From contig JAFDXN010000030.1 of assembly GCA_018267915.1 (NCBI GenBank), positions 42,227 to 106,226 on the forward strand: a stretch of 64,000 nt of DNA, in the 5' to 3' direction. Below, piece after piece: positions 50,477 through 58,788 of this stretch. The stretch comes from Bacteroidota bacterium. GTDB taxonomy: Bacteria; Bacteroidota; Bacteroidia; Chitinophagales; Chitinophagaceae. Below the pieces are notes generated by a model that ran no database searches, was not told the DNA's origin, and was given only the letters and a program-made list of their open reading frames with translations. Each line of letters begins with the position of its first letter. Positions within the stretch are counted from its first letter, which is position 1. The position numbers were made by a program, and so were the translations under genes.

Positions 50477-51694
50477 CTAGCGACCAACTACGACCTCGTT
50501 AAATGCGTCAAGCATATTTGATGGAAGTGATTTCAAATATATTTGAGTTGTCTTTAAACTCGAATGGCCGAGCATTGCACTTATCGCAGTAACCGGCACA
50601 TCTTTCAACAGCGCTTGGGTTGCAAAGGAATGGCGGCTAACATAGCTTGTGAGATTTTGTTCAATACCGCATTTTCCAGCTATATCCTTAAGCTTCTTGT
50701 TATATCGCTTTCTTGCCCATTTGATATCTCGGGAAATCATTTCCGCTTCTTTACGCCGTACTATTGGAAAAATGTAGTTACTATCGGTATTATTGTCGAT
50801 GTAGTAATCAAGGATCTCTTTAAGACCCGGAGTAACCTTAATATCATATAGCTTGCTTGTTTTGCTACGCCTATAATTGATCCGACCATTAACAATATGC
50901 CCTGCGGTCAGAAATGCCATATCTTGGAAGTTCATTCCATACATCATGTAGCTTGAAACAAAGTAATTTCGGGCATTGAAAAGAGGATCCTCCGGCTTCA
51001 GGTCAAGGAGAATTATCTTCTCCAAAAGCTCCCATTCGATGGCTCTTTTTTCTGTAGGAGCTGTTTTAATAGTGTATTTCTTAAACGGGTAATACTTTTC
51101 GTCAACCCTGCCTGATTTTATTCCCTTATTGTATATCGCGCGGATGGCTCTCATGTAGGCAGCCAATCCGTTCGCGGTGTTACCTTTTGAATAGTGATCG
51201 GTCTCAAACTTCTTCAGATACTCAAATGTCATTTGTTTGAAATCCAGCTTTTTGCTGCCATGGTAATTTTCTAAAGCTTGGACCGCACTTTTGTAGGCAT
51301 CTCTAGTACCGAACTTCTTAGCCTTTGCTAAATCGACAAAAACCTCCTCGGCGAAATCGAAAAATGACCCGCTGGATTTGCGGCTCAAAATTCTATGCTT
51401 AATTTCCATCAAAGATAACGTGTCTAGCAAACTAGATTCTTGCAACTCTTGTAAAACGCTTCGCGCGGCCTTCAGCTCGTTATCAATGAGGTTGTTTAGC
51501 CTTTCAACGGAATCGACACCCCGGTAAGAGGAACGAACCTCCCGTTTTTTTTCATTCCAGGACTCTTTAGGGACATTATACCCGGTCGGGATAGGCAGAG
51601 TTCTATTGTCTCTTCCGATTCTGAGAATGATAGCGCATGTGCCGTCCTTTCTTTGATATCTCGTGTCTAATGTGGTGACGATACTGATGTTCAT
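50477..51694 (-). CDS. Tyrosine integrase of the element
   Basis: This 405-aa Bacteroidota-type integrase has an N-terminal arm-binding domain (TTLDTRYQRKDGTCAIILRI), a SAM-like core domain and a catalytic domain. Visible residues: SRHSFATQALL (His/Arg II), LGHSSLKTTQIY (His377, Tyr386). At the Arg I position the motif reads MMYGMNFQDMAFL, with Tyr where Arg is usual. The start lies 145 bp from attR, and the 22-bp repeat copy sits 22 bp upstream of the ATG, so the integrase may control its own gene. It should catalyse insertion into tRNA-Asn. Confidence 0.92.
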   Translation of the reverse strand: MNISIVTTLDTRYQRKDGTCAIILRIGRDNRTLPIPTGYNVPKESWNEKKREVRSSYRGVDSVERLNNLIDNELKAARSVLQELQESSLLDTLSLMEIKHRILSRKSSGSFFDFAEEVFVDLAKAKKFGTRDAYKSAVQALENYHGSKKLDFKQMTFEYLKKFETDHYSKGNTANGLAAYMRAIRAIYNKGIKSGRVDEKYYPFKKYTIKTAPTEKRAIEWELLEKIILLDLKPEDPLFNARNYFVSSYMMYGMNFQDMAFLTAGHIVNGRINYRRSKTSKLYDIKVTPGLKEILDYYIDNNTDSNYIFPIVRRKEAEMISRDIKWARKRYNKKLKDIAGKCGIEQNLTSYVSRHSFATQALLKDVPVTAISAMLGHSSLKTTQIYLKSLPSNMLDAFNEVVVGR

Positions 51695-51716
51695 AGCATG
51701 TCAAAAGTAGACAAAT

Positions 51717-51738
51717 ATTTGCACATAATTTGCACATT
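51717..51738. repeat. Right-end copy of the 22-bp repeat, candidate arm site
   Basis: It is identical to 9438-9459, lies 23-44 bp upstream of the integrase start codon and 101 bp from attR. It overlaps the likely integrase promoter, so binding could also regulate the gene. Confidence 0.7.
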
Positions 51739-51839
51739 AAATTCAGTTTTTCCACAAGACGGAAAACTTTAATTGTCGTAAAATCCTTTACAGACAATGC
51801 ATTATGAGACTGCATTAAACCGCATAGTCCGCAAATCGC

Positions 51840-51886
51840 CTGACTGTTAATCAGAGGGTCTCAGGTTCAAGTCCTGAAGGGAGCGC
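51840..51886 (+). repeat. attR, 47-bp direct repeat of the tRNA-Asn 3' part
   Basis: It is identical to attL (9345-9391) from the anticodon stem to the acceptor 3' end. The 5' half of a tRNA is missing in front of it, so this is not a functional tRNA. It continues into the presumed original tRNA terminator. Confidence 0.92.
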
Positions 51887-51916
51887 AAAATCCCCCGTAA
51901 AAACGGGGGATTTTTT
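51887..51916 (+). terminator. Intrinsic terminator, presumed original for tRNA-Asn
   Basis: AAAATCCCCCGT/ACGGGGGATTTT with loop AAAA and a six-T run directly abuts attR. Before integration it would have ended the tRNA-Asn transcript. Confidence 0.85.
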
Positions 51917-51939
51917 ATTTACATTCTGTTATTTGCACT

Positions 51940-53727
51940 ATGAGTATCATAATAACATTTGAATATAAGCACATATTTGATGAGGAACGGTCAGACGCTG
52001 AGAGTCTCTTAAAAAAAATACCTTCAAAATTTGTAATTGGAATACTAGCGACAATAAGTGATACCTTAATTATTAAAGGCACATCCGCCAGTACACAAGA
52101 ATTTCTATTTCGCACTCTCACCGTCAACTTCCCTGATGATGTTAAAGAGAAAATATCTGCTAGAGTGTTACCTCTACTCAGTAAGGGTTACGAATTATTT
52201 GTTGTACCCACAATTGTTGAATTTCTAAATAGAGAAATTATAAACTTTAGAAGTGGCTTTGAGCCGAGCGACAACTATGGAGAAGATGAGTTAAATATTT
52301 TCAAAGCATTTATTGCCATAGGTGACGAAATAATTGAGCGTGATTTGGAGACCCAAAAAAAAGCAATTGATGAAGCAAAATTAGGAGGTGAGAATCTTAT
52401 TAAATTAATGTGGCCACATCTAATAAGACAATTTGAATTCACATCTCACGTAGACCCGATTTTTGAGGCACACAAAGGAATGGCATTTATGGCATTTATT
52501 GAGGAACACCATAAATTTGGGCCACTAGTAAAAAAGTACTTTTCTTCTCTAGGCTGCAATTCGGGTCAAGAATATTTACATAGGATTTTGTCAATTGCAA
52601 TTCCTCATTTAAAAAGAGAGAAAAGCGAGAATCCCATGGACTACTTTTTTAGAATTAAAGTAGAAACGCCTGAGCCTGTTTTAGAAGCTCTAGTAATTGA
52701 TCCCGTGGCTGTACAACTGAATCCCGACAAACAATATGATTATTTAGGCCTGAAAGAGAAGCCAATTTTTAAATTTCAGCGAAATGAGTATATCGTTCCT
52801 TATTGGGATTTCTTATATAATGCCCTATTCACAGGTTTACTATTCTCGCTTTACAACAATTCAGAAATAAGAAATTTTTACAATAAAGAAAAAAAGCAAA
52901 GCGAGGACGGAAATGAAGGCTTGGCTAATTTTAAGGGAGTAATCGGTAAGGAGTTCTCAGAGAAAGTGCTATTTCAAAAGACCATTGACAAATGCTTCTC
53001 ACATAAACATGATAGTTTGTGCTTTTTTGATGATGATGAATCCTTTAATCCTGATTGTTACTATCGACATAACAACCATATTTTCATTTTTGAATTTAAA
53101 GATTATTTGCTGAATTCGGAAGTGATACAATCTGCGTCGTATGAAAGAATACGAGCCGCTATAGATGAAAAATTCGTGTCAGTCGAAGTTGAAATAAAAG
53201 GGAAAACTAAAGTCAAGGAAAAAGGGGTATATCAAATAGCTCGCAATGTAGAATTATTAGCTCGGCAAGATGAATTATTTTACAGAATTGACGAAAAAGC
53301 TAAAAGGAGTAAGTTAAAACTAAGAAACATGATCATTCACCCTATCATTGTGCAGACTTCTATATACTTTGATTTTCCAGGAATAAACGAATATCTAAAT
53401 GATAAAATACAAGAGCGTCTTCATACAGTAAATAGTGTTTTTAGAAACGTCGCGCAATTTACAATGATTCACTTCAATTATTTCATAGATAGATTACTAT
53501 TGTTTTCCGATAGTAAAATTGAACTTCACGAAGAGCTAGAATACTACCGAGATGTAATAACAAAGCAAAAAAAGAGAGCGATACGAACATTAGAAGTTGA
53601 TGATTGGTTTCAGAGTATGGTACCCTTTAATTTTGTAAATTCCCCAACTTTTCGCAAATTTTTTCTCTATAGAAGAAAGGAAATTCTGCCAGAACTGTTT
53701 AAAATTTGGAATATTGATAAGAGTTAA
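51940..53727 (+). CDS. Unknown 595-aa protein with PD-(D/E)xK-like nuclease motif
   Basis: This protein is Lys/Glu/Ile-rich, AT-rich at the DNA level and without signal peptide. In the middle (about residues 365-390) the order FNPDCYYRHNNHIFIFEFKD fits a PD-(D/E)xK nuclease core (Asp, then Glu-x-Lys after one strand). The rest is mostly helical, with the N-terminal 250 residues unlike anything I know. It lies outside attR but has the base composition of foreign DNA, so it may be cargo of an older insertion at the same site. Single-gene defence or restriction nuclease is plausible, not shown. Confidence 0.6.
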   Translation: MSIIITFEYKHIFDEERSDAESLLKKIPSKFVIGILATISDTLIIKGTSASTQEFLFRTLTVNFPDDVKEKISARVLPLLSKGYELFVVPTIVEFLNREIINFRSGFEPSDNYGEDELNIFKAFIAIGDEIIERDLETQKKAIDEAKLGGENLIKLMWPHLIRQFEFTSHVDPIFEAHKGMAFMAFIEEHHKFGPLVKKYFSSLGCNSGQEYLHRILSIAIPHLKREKSENPMDYFFRIKVETPEPVLEALVIDPVAVQLNPDKQYDYLGLKEKPIFKFQRNEYIVPYWDFLYNALFTGLLFSLYNNSEIRNFYNKEKKQSEDGNEGLANFKGVIGKEFSEKVLFQKTIDKCFSHKHDSLCFFDDDESFNPDCYYRHNNHIFIFEFKDYLLNSEVIQSASYERIRAAIDEKFVSVEVEIKGKTKVKEKGVYQIARNVELLARQDELFYRIDEKAKRSKLKLRNMIIHPIIVQTSIYFDFPGINEYLNDKIQERLHTVNSVFRNVAQFTMIHFNYFIDRLLLFSDSKIELHEELEYYRDVITKQKKRAIRTLEVDDWFQSMVPFNFVNSPTFRKFFLYRRKEILPELFKIWNIDKS

Positions 53728-53741
53728 AGTGCCCCCACTAG

Positions 53742-53787
53742 TCCTCGTTTGCAACGAGGATTTCGCGGCACAGCGCTTGCAACGCGA
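53742..53787. repeat. REP-like double hairpin with TTGCAACG cores
   Basis: TCCTCGTT-TGC-AACGAGGA (53742-53760) is followed by TCGCG...CGCGA (53763/53783). Both contain a TTGCAACG core. Two related palindromes in a row resemble repetitive extragenic palindromes mobilised by REP-associated transposases. Confidence 0.55.
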
Positions 53788-53926
53788 TACTCAGCTACCG
53801 GAGACTTGGCTATGTGGTTTGCTTCTCCGTTGGCGCAAGAATGCAACCTCAGCCCTGTAGGGTGGCGTTCTTGTGCCTACCCCTACTCATGACGTTCTTG
53901 TGCCTCTTCTCTCGCCCCTATCGATC

Positions 53927-53979
53927 AAGTCTTCCGCCAGGATGACTCAAAACATAAAGTAAGATCAAGATATCTGACC
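53927..53979. repeat. 53-nt dispersed repeat, copy 1
   Basis: It starts AAGTCTTCCGCCAGGATGAC and matches 58044-58096 at about 40 of 53 positions in the same orientation. The two copies flank the RCC1-type gene. The rest of the 53728-54043 gap holds the REP-like hairpins and the minus-strand terminator. Confidence 0.6.
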
Positions 53980-53996
53980 AGCAGCTGCCAATAAAA

Positions 53997-54022
53997 AAGC
54001 GGAGGGCTTTTGCTCTCCGCTT
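53997..54022 (-). terminator. Intrinsic terminator of the RCC1-type gene
   Basis: On the minus strand AAGCGGAGAGC/GCCCTCCGCTT (near-perfect) is followed by TTTTT. It lies 22 bp past the stop codon at 54044. Confidence 0.85.
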
Positions 54023-54043
54023 CTTTTATATTGATTTCTTACG

Positions 54044-57000
54044 CTAGTACTTAGCTATCCCTATCGTTTCCGTCCTCGCATCGTCACTGTACTTTAGCAT
54101 ATAGATACCCGCTGCCAGTTCACCCAGGTCTATCGATGCATCAGCACCGCTCAGTTGCACACGCTTCAGTTCTTTACCGCTAAGGTCGGTGATGCTTAGA
54201 TAGCTGTTGCCTGTTTGTGTTCCATATACCCTTACCATTACACTGCTGTGCACAGGGTTGGGCCATGCACTTATGTTGAACGCATTACCATTCTTTACGT
54301 TTGCATTCACCACTCTGGTATAGCTGCTCGCACCATTCGTCTCGTTCACACGCAGGCGATAATAGTTGATGCCCTTGAATGGGTTTTCGTCCCAATAAGT
54401 GTAAGAGCTTGCTATCCCCTTGGCATCTGTATGCCCTATATCTGTAAAGTTTCTGCCGTCGGCGCTGCGCTCTATAGTGTACAGGGCGCCCTTGGTTTCG
54501 GTAGCGCTTATCCAGTCCACTCTGTTGCGCGCACCTTCGTTTTGTGCGCCAATATTGCTTATCGTTATATTCAGGGCGTGAGCTCCCCATGCGGTATGGA
54601 TATAAAAGCCGCTGAAGCCATTTACCGGGAAGGTCATTACCCACCAGCCATTCGTTGCATCCCAGTTCACAGTTGGTGTTATCAGTACTTCTCCGCCTGT
54701 GTAGTTGCCTGGTACTGTGCCCGTGCCGTGAAACTGCGTAATACGCACGTTGCCATTATCGATACCGCCTGTCGGCAACGGGGGACAAGCCTGAGCAGCA
54801 AGATTATAAGCATCAAACTCACTCTGGTAGGCATAGAGCGTTATAGTTGCCGTAGCATTAGCTGCGTTATTAGCAGGTTCAATATCATAATGGCGCTGCA
54901 GGTATGGCTGGCCATTATAATTGCTAATGGTATTATCGATAGTCACTTTCACTGTTGAAGAGCCATTTAATGGATTGGCGCCACCGGGCTGTATTGTCGC
55001 CATAAGGTCACAGTCGGTATAGCTAACTACTTCATCACCTTCCACATTCACCATATTTGTTTCAACACCGCCGGTAAAACCCGCAAGGGTTGCATTGGGT
55101 TGCTTCCACCGTATAGTATCATCGGCACTGGTAACAGTAGCCTGTGTGGGGCAGGCGTAAGCACTTGTAAGTACACAGTTCACTACATCACTGTCGTTGA
55201 ACAGCGATGTAGTATAAGTGTTTTGATTGGTGCCTGCTGCCGATCCGTTCACATACCATTGATAAGCTGGTGTTGCTCCCGCATTGCTCACTGTAGCAGT
55301 TAGCGTAACAGTTGTGCCACTGCAAATGGTATCATTAGGCGAAGCATCTATAGAGATATTCGCTGCTAATAAGGGGTTTACATGCACAGTGTCAGTAGCG
55401 CTGCTCGCTGTAGAGCTGGTGATGCATGTAGCATTGCTGGTAAGTACGCAGCGTATGCTGTCCAGATCGTTCAGGCCGTTGTCTGTATATGTATCCTGGT
55501 CCAGGCCCGCGGCATTACCATTTTTATACCATTGATAATGTGGGCTGGTTCCGCCATTTGTAATAGTCGCTGTAAAAATTACCGGGGTGCCCGTGCAAAA
55601 AGTATCCGGAACGTTTTTGGTGAGCACTATCGTTGGGCTGGCCATAGCAGCGCAGACTGTAATGCAATTAAATGTACTTTGATTATTGAGCGTGCCGTCT
55701 CCCAATTGTCCGCTGGAGTTCGACCCGGTAAGGCATATTTTATCCCTTGCAACTTTTATTATCGCCGAGTGATAGGCATTTGGTCCCCTGAAAAGGCACA
55801 CTATATCAGCCTGGCCGCTCACTGCAATGGGGCTGCTTTGATTAGTGTTATTGCCGATGCCCAGTTGACCATTGGCATTATAACCCCAACTCCAGAGCGT
55901 ACCATCCGACTTCGAGGCCAGGCTGTAGCTGCTACCTGAGGACACATTAACCCAGGTAGTACCTGTCCCCACCTGGATAGTCGTATTTTGATTAGTATTA
56001 TTACCAATGCCTAGCTGGCCATTGTTATTATAGCCCGCTGCCCAAAGGGTGCCGTCTGATCTTAGAGCTATGCTATGATTTCCTCCTCCTGCCACGCTTA
56101 CCCATGCATTACCCGCACCCACCTGTACAGGTGTATTTTGGTTAGTGTTATTGCCTATACCTAGCTGGCCATAAGTATTGTAACCCCAGGCCCAAAGCGT
56201 GCCATCCGGTTTTATCGCCATCGTATGGCTTCCTCCGCCAAACACACCGAGCCATGTACCGGCGCCCACCTGCACCGGGGCATTTTGATCATTGTTATTG
56301 CCTATGCCCAACTGGCCACTGCCATTTGAACCCCAGGTCCAGAGGCTGCCGTCTGCTCTGAGAGCTGTGGTATGCCAGCCTCCGCAGGAAACACTTACCC
56401 ATGTATTGCCGGTACCTATCTGCACCGGTGCGTTTTGATTGGTATTGTTGCCAATGCCCAACGCGCCCTCACCGTTGCTGCCCCAGGCCCATAGCGTGCC
56501 ATCAGCCTTCAATCCTATGGTAAAGGCATCTCCGCAGGAAACACTTACCCAGGTACTGCCTGTTCCTACCTGCACAGGAGTGTATTGATTAATATTATTG
56601 CCTATGCCCAGTTGCCCGTAAATATTTAAACCCCAGGTCCAGAGTGTTCCATCTGACCTCACTGCTGCTGTATGGCCAAATCCGCAGGACGTCATTAGCC
56701 AATCGCTTTGCTGAACAGAGGTTTGTACCGGGCTGTTTTGTGATATAGTGTTACCTATGCCTAACTGTCCATAATAGTTCCAGCCCCATGCCCAAAGTGT
56801 GCCATCAGATTTTAGTCCTATGGTATTGCTTCCTCCGCACGAAATGCTTACCCATGTATTGCCAGCGCCCACCTGCACCGGTGTATTTTGAGATGTATTA
56901 TTACCAATGCCCAGTTCGCCGCTGCCGTTATCTCCCCAGCTCCACAGTGTCCCATCCGACTTTAATGCAAGACTATGAGCTTCACCCGAGGAAACGCTTA

Positions 57001-57859
57001 CCCATGTATTGCCTGTGCCCACCTGCACTGGTGTATTTTGATTGACGTAATTACCAATACCCAATTGGCCCACACTATTATCTCCCCAACTCCATAGTGT
57101 ACCGTCAGATCGCAGACCTATAGTGGAATAATCTCCGCACGAAACCCCAACCCATGTATTGCCTGTACCCACCTGTACCGGCACACTTTGATCTGTGTAA
57201 TTACCAATACCCAACTGACCATTATTATTTAAGCCCCAGGCCCATAGCGTCCCATCAGATCTTAGCGCCAGGGTGGTATATCGCCTGGTGAAAACGCTTA
57301 CCCATGTATTACTTGTACCCACCTGTACCGGTGTATTTTGATCAAAGAAATTACCAATTCCTAATTGGTAAAAAGCATTGTTACCCCACACCCAAAGTGT
57401 CCCGTCAGATTTTAATGCCACAGTATGATAGTCGCCGCAGGAAACGCTGATCCAATTATTACCTGTGCCTACCTGCATCGGTACATTTTGATCTGTGTTA
57501 TTGCCGATACCCAACTGGCCAAATACATTCCAGCCCCAGGCCCATAGTGTACCATCAGATTTTAGCCCTACAGTATGACCATATCCGCACGAAACGCTTT
57601 GCCAGTTATTACCCGCACCTACCTGCACGGGTGTATGCTGCTCTATTGTGTTCCCGATGCCTAATTGACCATAATCATTGTTCCCCCAGGCCCAAAGCGC
57701 TCCACCTCTGATCTCCATTGTATTTTGCCAACCCGCCGATACACGTTGGTAGGCATTACGATAAGCCACGCTGCCCTCGTTACGTGTATTGAGTTTTGCC
57801 GAGGCGTTTTGGATTGTTAAGCTTGTAAAAAATAGGCAGACGATAGCTTTGATGTTCAT
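54044..57859 (-). CDS. RCC1-repeat beta-propeller protein with Ig-like modules and T9SS sorting domain
   Basis: The start was set at MNIKAIVCLFFTSLTIQNAS (57859), a clean signal peptide; 35 residues upstream are unlikely. The 1271-aa protein has 13 full repeats and one partial repeat of about 50 residues with the pattern TLWAWGxNxxGQLGIGN; 14 blades fit two seven-bladed RCC1 propellers. Two Ig-like/PKD-like modules follow (YQWYKNGNAAG, YQWYVNGSAAG), then a linker and a type A T9SS sorting domain (AWPNPVHSSVMVRVYG, LAAGIYMLKYSD). It is probably a surface-attached or secreted adhesin or binding protein. A terminator follows. Confidence 0.9.
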   Translation of the reverse strand: MNIKAIVCLFFTSLTIQNASAKLNTRNEGSVAYRNAYQRVSAGWQNTMEIRGGALWAWGNNDYGQLGIGNTIEQHTPVQVGAGNNWQSVSCGYGHTVGLKSDGTLWAWGWNVFGQLGIGNNTDQNVPMQVGTGNNWISVSCGDYHTVALKSDGTLWVWGNNAFYQLGIGNFFDQNTPVQVGTSNTWVSVFTRRYTTLALRSDGTLWAWGLNNNGQLGIGNYTDQSVPVQVGTGNTWVGVSCGDYSTIGLRSDGTLWSWGDNSVGQLGIGNYVNQNTPVQVGTGNTWVSVSSGEAHSLALKSDGTLWSWGDNGSGELGIGNNTSQNTPVQVGAGNTWVSISCGGSNTIGLKSDGTLWAWGWNYYGQLGIGNTISQNSPVQTSVQQSDWLMTSCGFGHTAAVRSDGTLWTWGLNIYGQLGIGNNINQYTPVQVGTGSTWVSVSCGDAFTIGLKADGTLWAWGSNGEGALGIGNNTNQNAPVQIGTGNTWVSVSCGGWHTTALRADGSLWTWGSNGSGQLGIGNNNDQNAPVQVGAGTWLGVFGGGSHTMAIKPDGTLWAWGYNTYGQLGIGNNTNQNTPVQVGAGNAWVSVAGGGNHSIALRSDGTLWAAGYNNNGQLGIGNNTNQNTTIQVGTGTTWVNVSSGSSYSLASKSDGTLWSWGYNANGQLGIGNNTNQSSPIAVSGQADIVCLFRGPNAYHSAIIKVARDKICLTGSNSSGQLGDGTLNNQSTFNCITVCAAMASPTIVLTKNVPDTFCTGTPVIFTATITNGGTSPHYQWYKNGNAAGLDQDTYTDNGLNDLDSIRCVLTSNATCITSSTASSATDTVHVNPLLAANISIDASPNDTICSGTTVTLTATVSNAGATPAYQWYVNGSAAGTNQNTYTTSLFNDSDVVNCVLTSAYACPTQATVTSADDTIRWKQPNATLAGFTGGVETNMVNVEGDEVVSYTDCDLMATIQPGGANPLNGSSTVKVTIDNTISNYNGQPYLQRHYDIEPANNAANATATITLYAYQSEFDAYNLAAQACPPLPTGGIDNGNVRITQFHGTGTVPGNYTGGEVLITPTVNWDATNGWWVMTFPVNGFSGFYIHTAWGAHALNITISNIGAQNEGARNRVDWISATETKGALYTIERSADGRNFTDIGHTDAKGIASSYTYWDENPFKGINYYRLRVNETNGASSYTRVVNANVKNGNAFNISAWPNPVHSSVMVRVYGTQTGNSYLSITDLSGKELKRVQLSGADASIDLGELAAGIYMLKYSDDARTETIGIAKY

Positions 57860-58043
57860 TTGTTGACGTGTTGTGGTGACGTTATTATTGCAAAACATAT
57901 TTTTCATGCTTTTCGGAATTCGGTATGTAAATACCGCATATCCCGGCCTATTCATTATCGGCAATTGAGTAGACAGACCGTTTTTAATGGTAAACGATGG
58001 GAAAAAATGAGGGAAGCTTATAGCTATAAACCCCTACTGATTT

Positions 58044-58096
58044 AAGTCTTCCGCCAGGGCGACTTAAATCATAAAATAAAACGAAGGTCTCCGACC
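58044..58096. repeat. 53-nt dispersed repeat, copy 2
   Basis: It starts AAGTCTTCCGCCAGGGCGAC and contains the short palindrome AAGTC...GACTT. It is the partner of 53927-53979. It lies in the 299-bp gap between the divergent genes at 57859 and 58159. Confidence 0.6.
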
Positions 58097-58158
58097 GCAG
58101 CACCTGTTTACTTTTAAGAGACATACCGAAACCCATTATCTTCGCAACGATCTGAAAT

Positions 58159-58785
58159 ATGGCCTGCCTGCACAAATTTCATAAAGACCTTTACCTTGAG
58201 CGCCTCGATTTTGAGCCCGATACACTCATCATCGGCAGCTTCAATCCCGCCTGGCCGCCTAGCAACACGGCTGAATGGTTTTACGGGCGCACAAAGGAGA
58301 ATTGCTTTTGGGACGTTTTGCCACGGCTTTATGGCCTGCCATCCCTCATCGATGCCGGCCCTGCTGACTGGAAAGCTTTTTGTCATGATCATAAGCTGGC
58401 ACTTACCGACCTCATTGCATCGATCGACGACGCGGATCCGGATAATGCGAAGCACAATAAGATGCTGGGCGGCTTTACCGATGAGGCCATCATGCACAAT
58501 TTCGACGATTTCGATTATGTCAATATTGTTCAGCTACTGCAGCGCCATCCCTCCATTCGCAATGTCTACCTCACCCGTGGTATCACCGAGGCATTCTGGC
58601 GTCACCTGTGGAACCCCGTAGTGCATTATTGCAATGCCAATGGCCTGCAAGTGCGCACGCTGTTGCCTCCTTCCGCACTTAGCGAGTATCAGCATAGTGC
58701 TTATAACAAAGAGAATCCAGGAAATAACATTACCCGCCTTGAAGATTATATCCTGCTACGGTGGCAGCGCGACTGGCACTTTTAG
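58159..58785 (+). CDS. Uracil-DNA-glycosylase-superfamily protein
   Basis: This 208-aa protein has a UDG-like opening LIIGSFNPAWPPSNTAEWFY then GRTKENCFWDVLPRL, the arrangement of the hypoxanthine/mismatch-type members (water-activating loop GSFNP, then an aromatic stacking segment). A second block is near NVYLTRGITEAFW. It probably excises deaminated or mismatched bases. It stands alone and is convergent with the response-regulator gene, with a 3-bp gap. Superfamily membership is fairly sure; the substrate is not. Confidence 0.75.
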   Translation: MACLHKFHKDLYLERLDFEPDTLIIGSFNPAWPPSNTAEWFYGRTKENCFWDVLPRLYGLPSLIDAGPADWKAFCHDHKLALTDLIASIDDADPDNAKHNKMLGGFTDEAIMHNFDDFDYVNIVQLLQRHPSIRNVYLTRGITEAFWRHLWNPVVHYCNANGLQVRTLLPPSALSEYQHSAYNKENPGNNITRLEDYILLRWQRDWHF

Positions 58786-58788
58786 CGT

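Larger units (their letters stand above)
9345..51886. mobile_element. 42.5-kb integrative mobilisable element in tRNA-Asn
   Basis: The element is bounded by identical 47-bp repeats (9345-9391 and 51840-51886) made from the tRNA-Asn 3' part. It has a tyrosine integrase (50477-51694) inside the right end, a second recombinase (22336-23655), a MobF relaxase, a coupling protein, toprim, RadC-like and ArdC genes. No VirB4, mating-pore or pilus genes are visible, so it is better called mobilisable than self-conjugative. Cargo: Kiwa-like pair, extended type III restriction operon, imuA-imuB-dnaE2, SRAP cassette and a split HipA pair. Confidence 0.9.

Noticed and set aside
9394..51839. Self-transmissible conjugative element (ICE)
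   Set aside because: Relaxase and coupling protein are present, but no VirB4-type ATPase, mating-pore or pilus genes were seen; mobilisable element fits better.
51840..51886. Second tRNA-Asn gene
   Set aside because: Only the 3' part from the anticodon stem on is present; the preceding bases do not form a D arm or a 5' acceptor strand. It is the attR repeat.
53728..57860. Plus-strand frames opposite the RCC1-type gene (for example 54215-54958 and 55382-55939)
   Set aside because: They lie wholly opposite a strongly supported T9SS gene with clear repeats, and their products (Cys/His/Tyr-rich, no domain) are typical antisense shadows.
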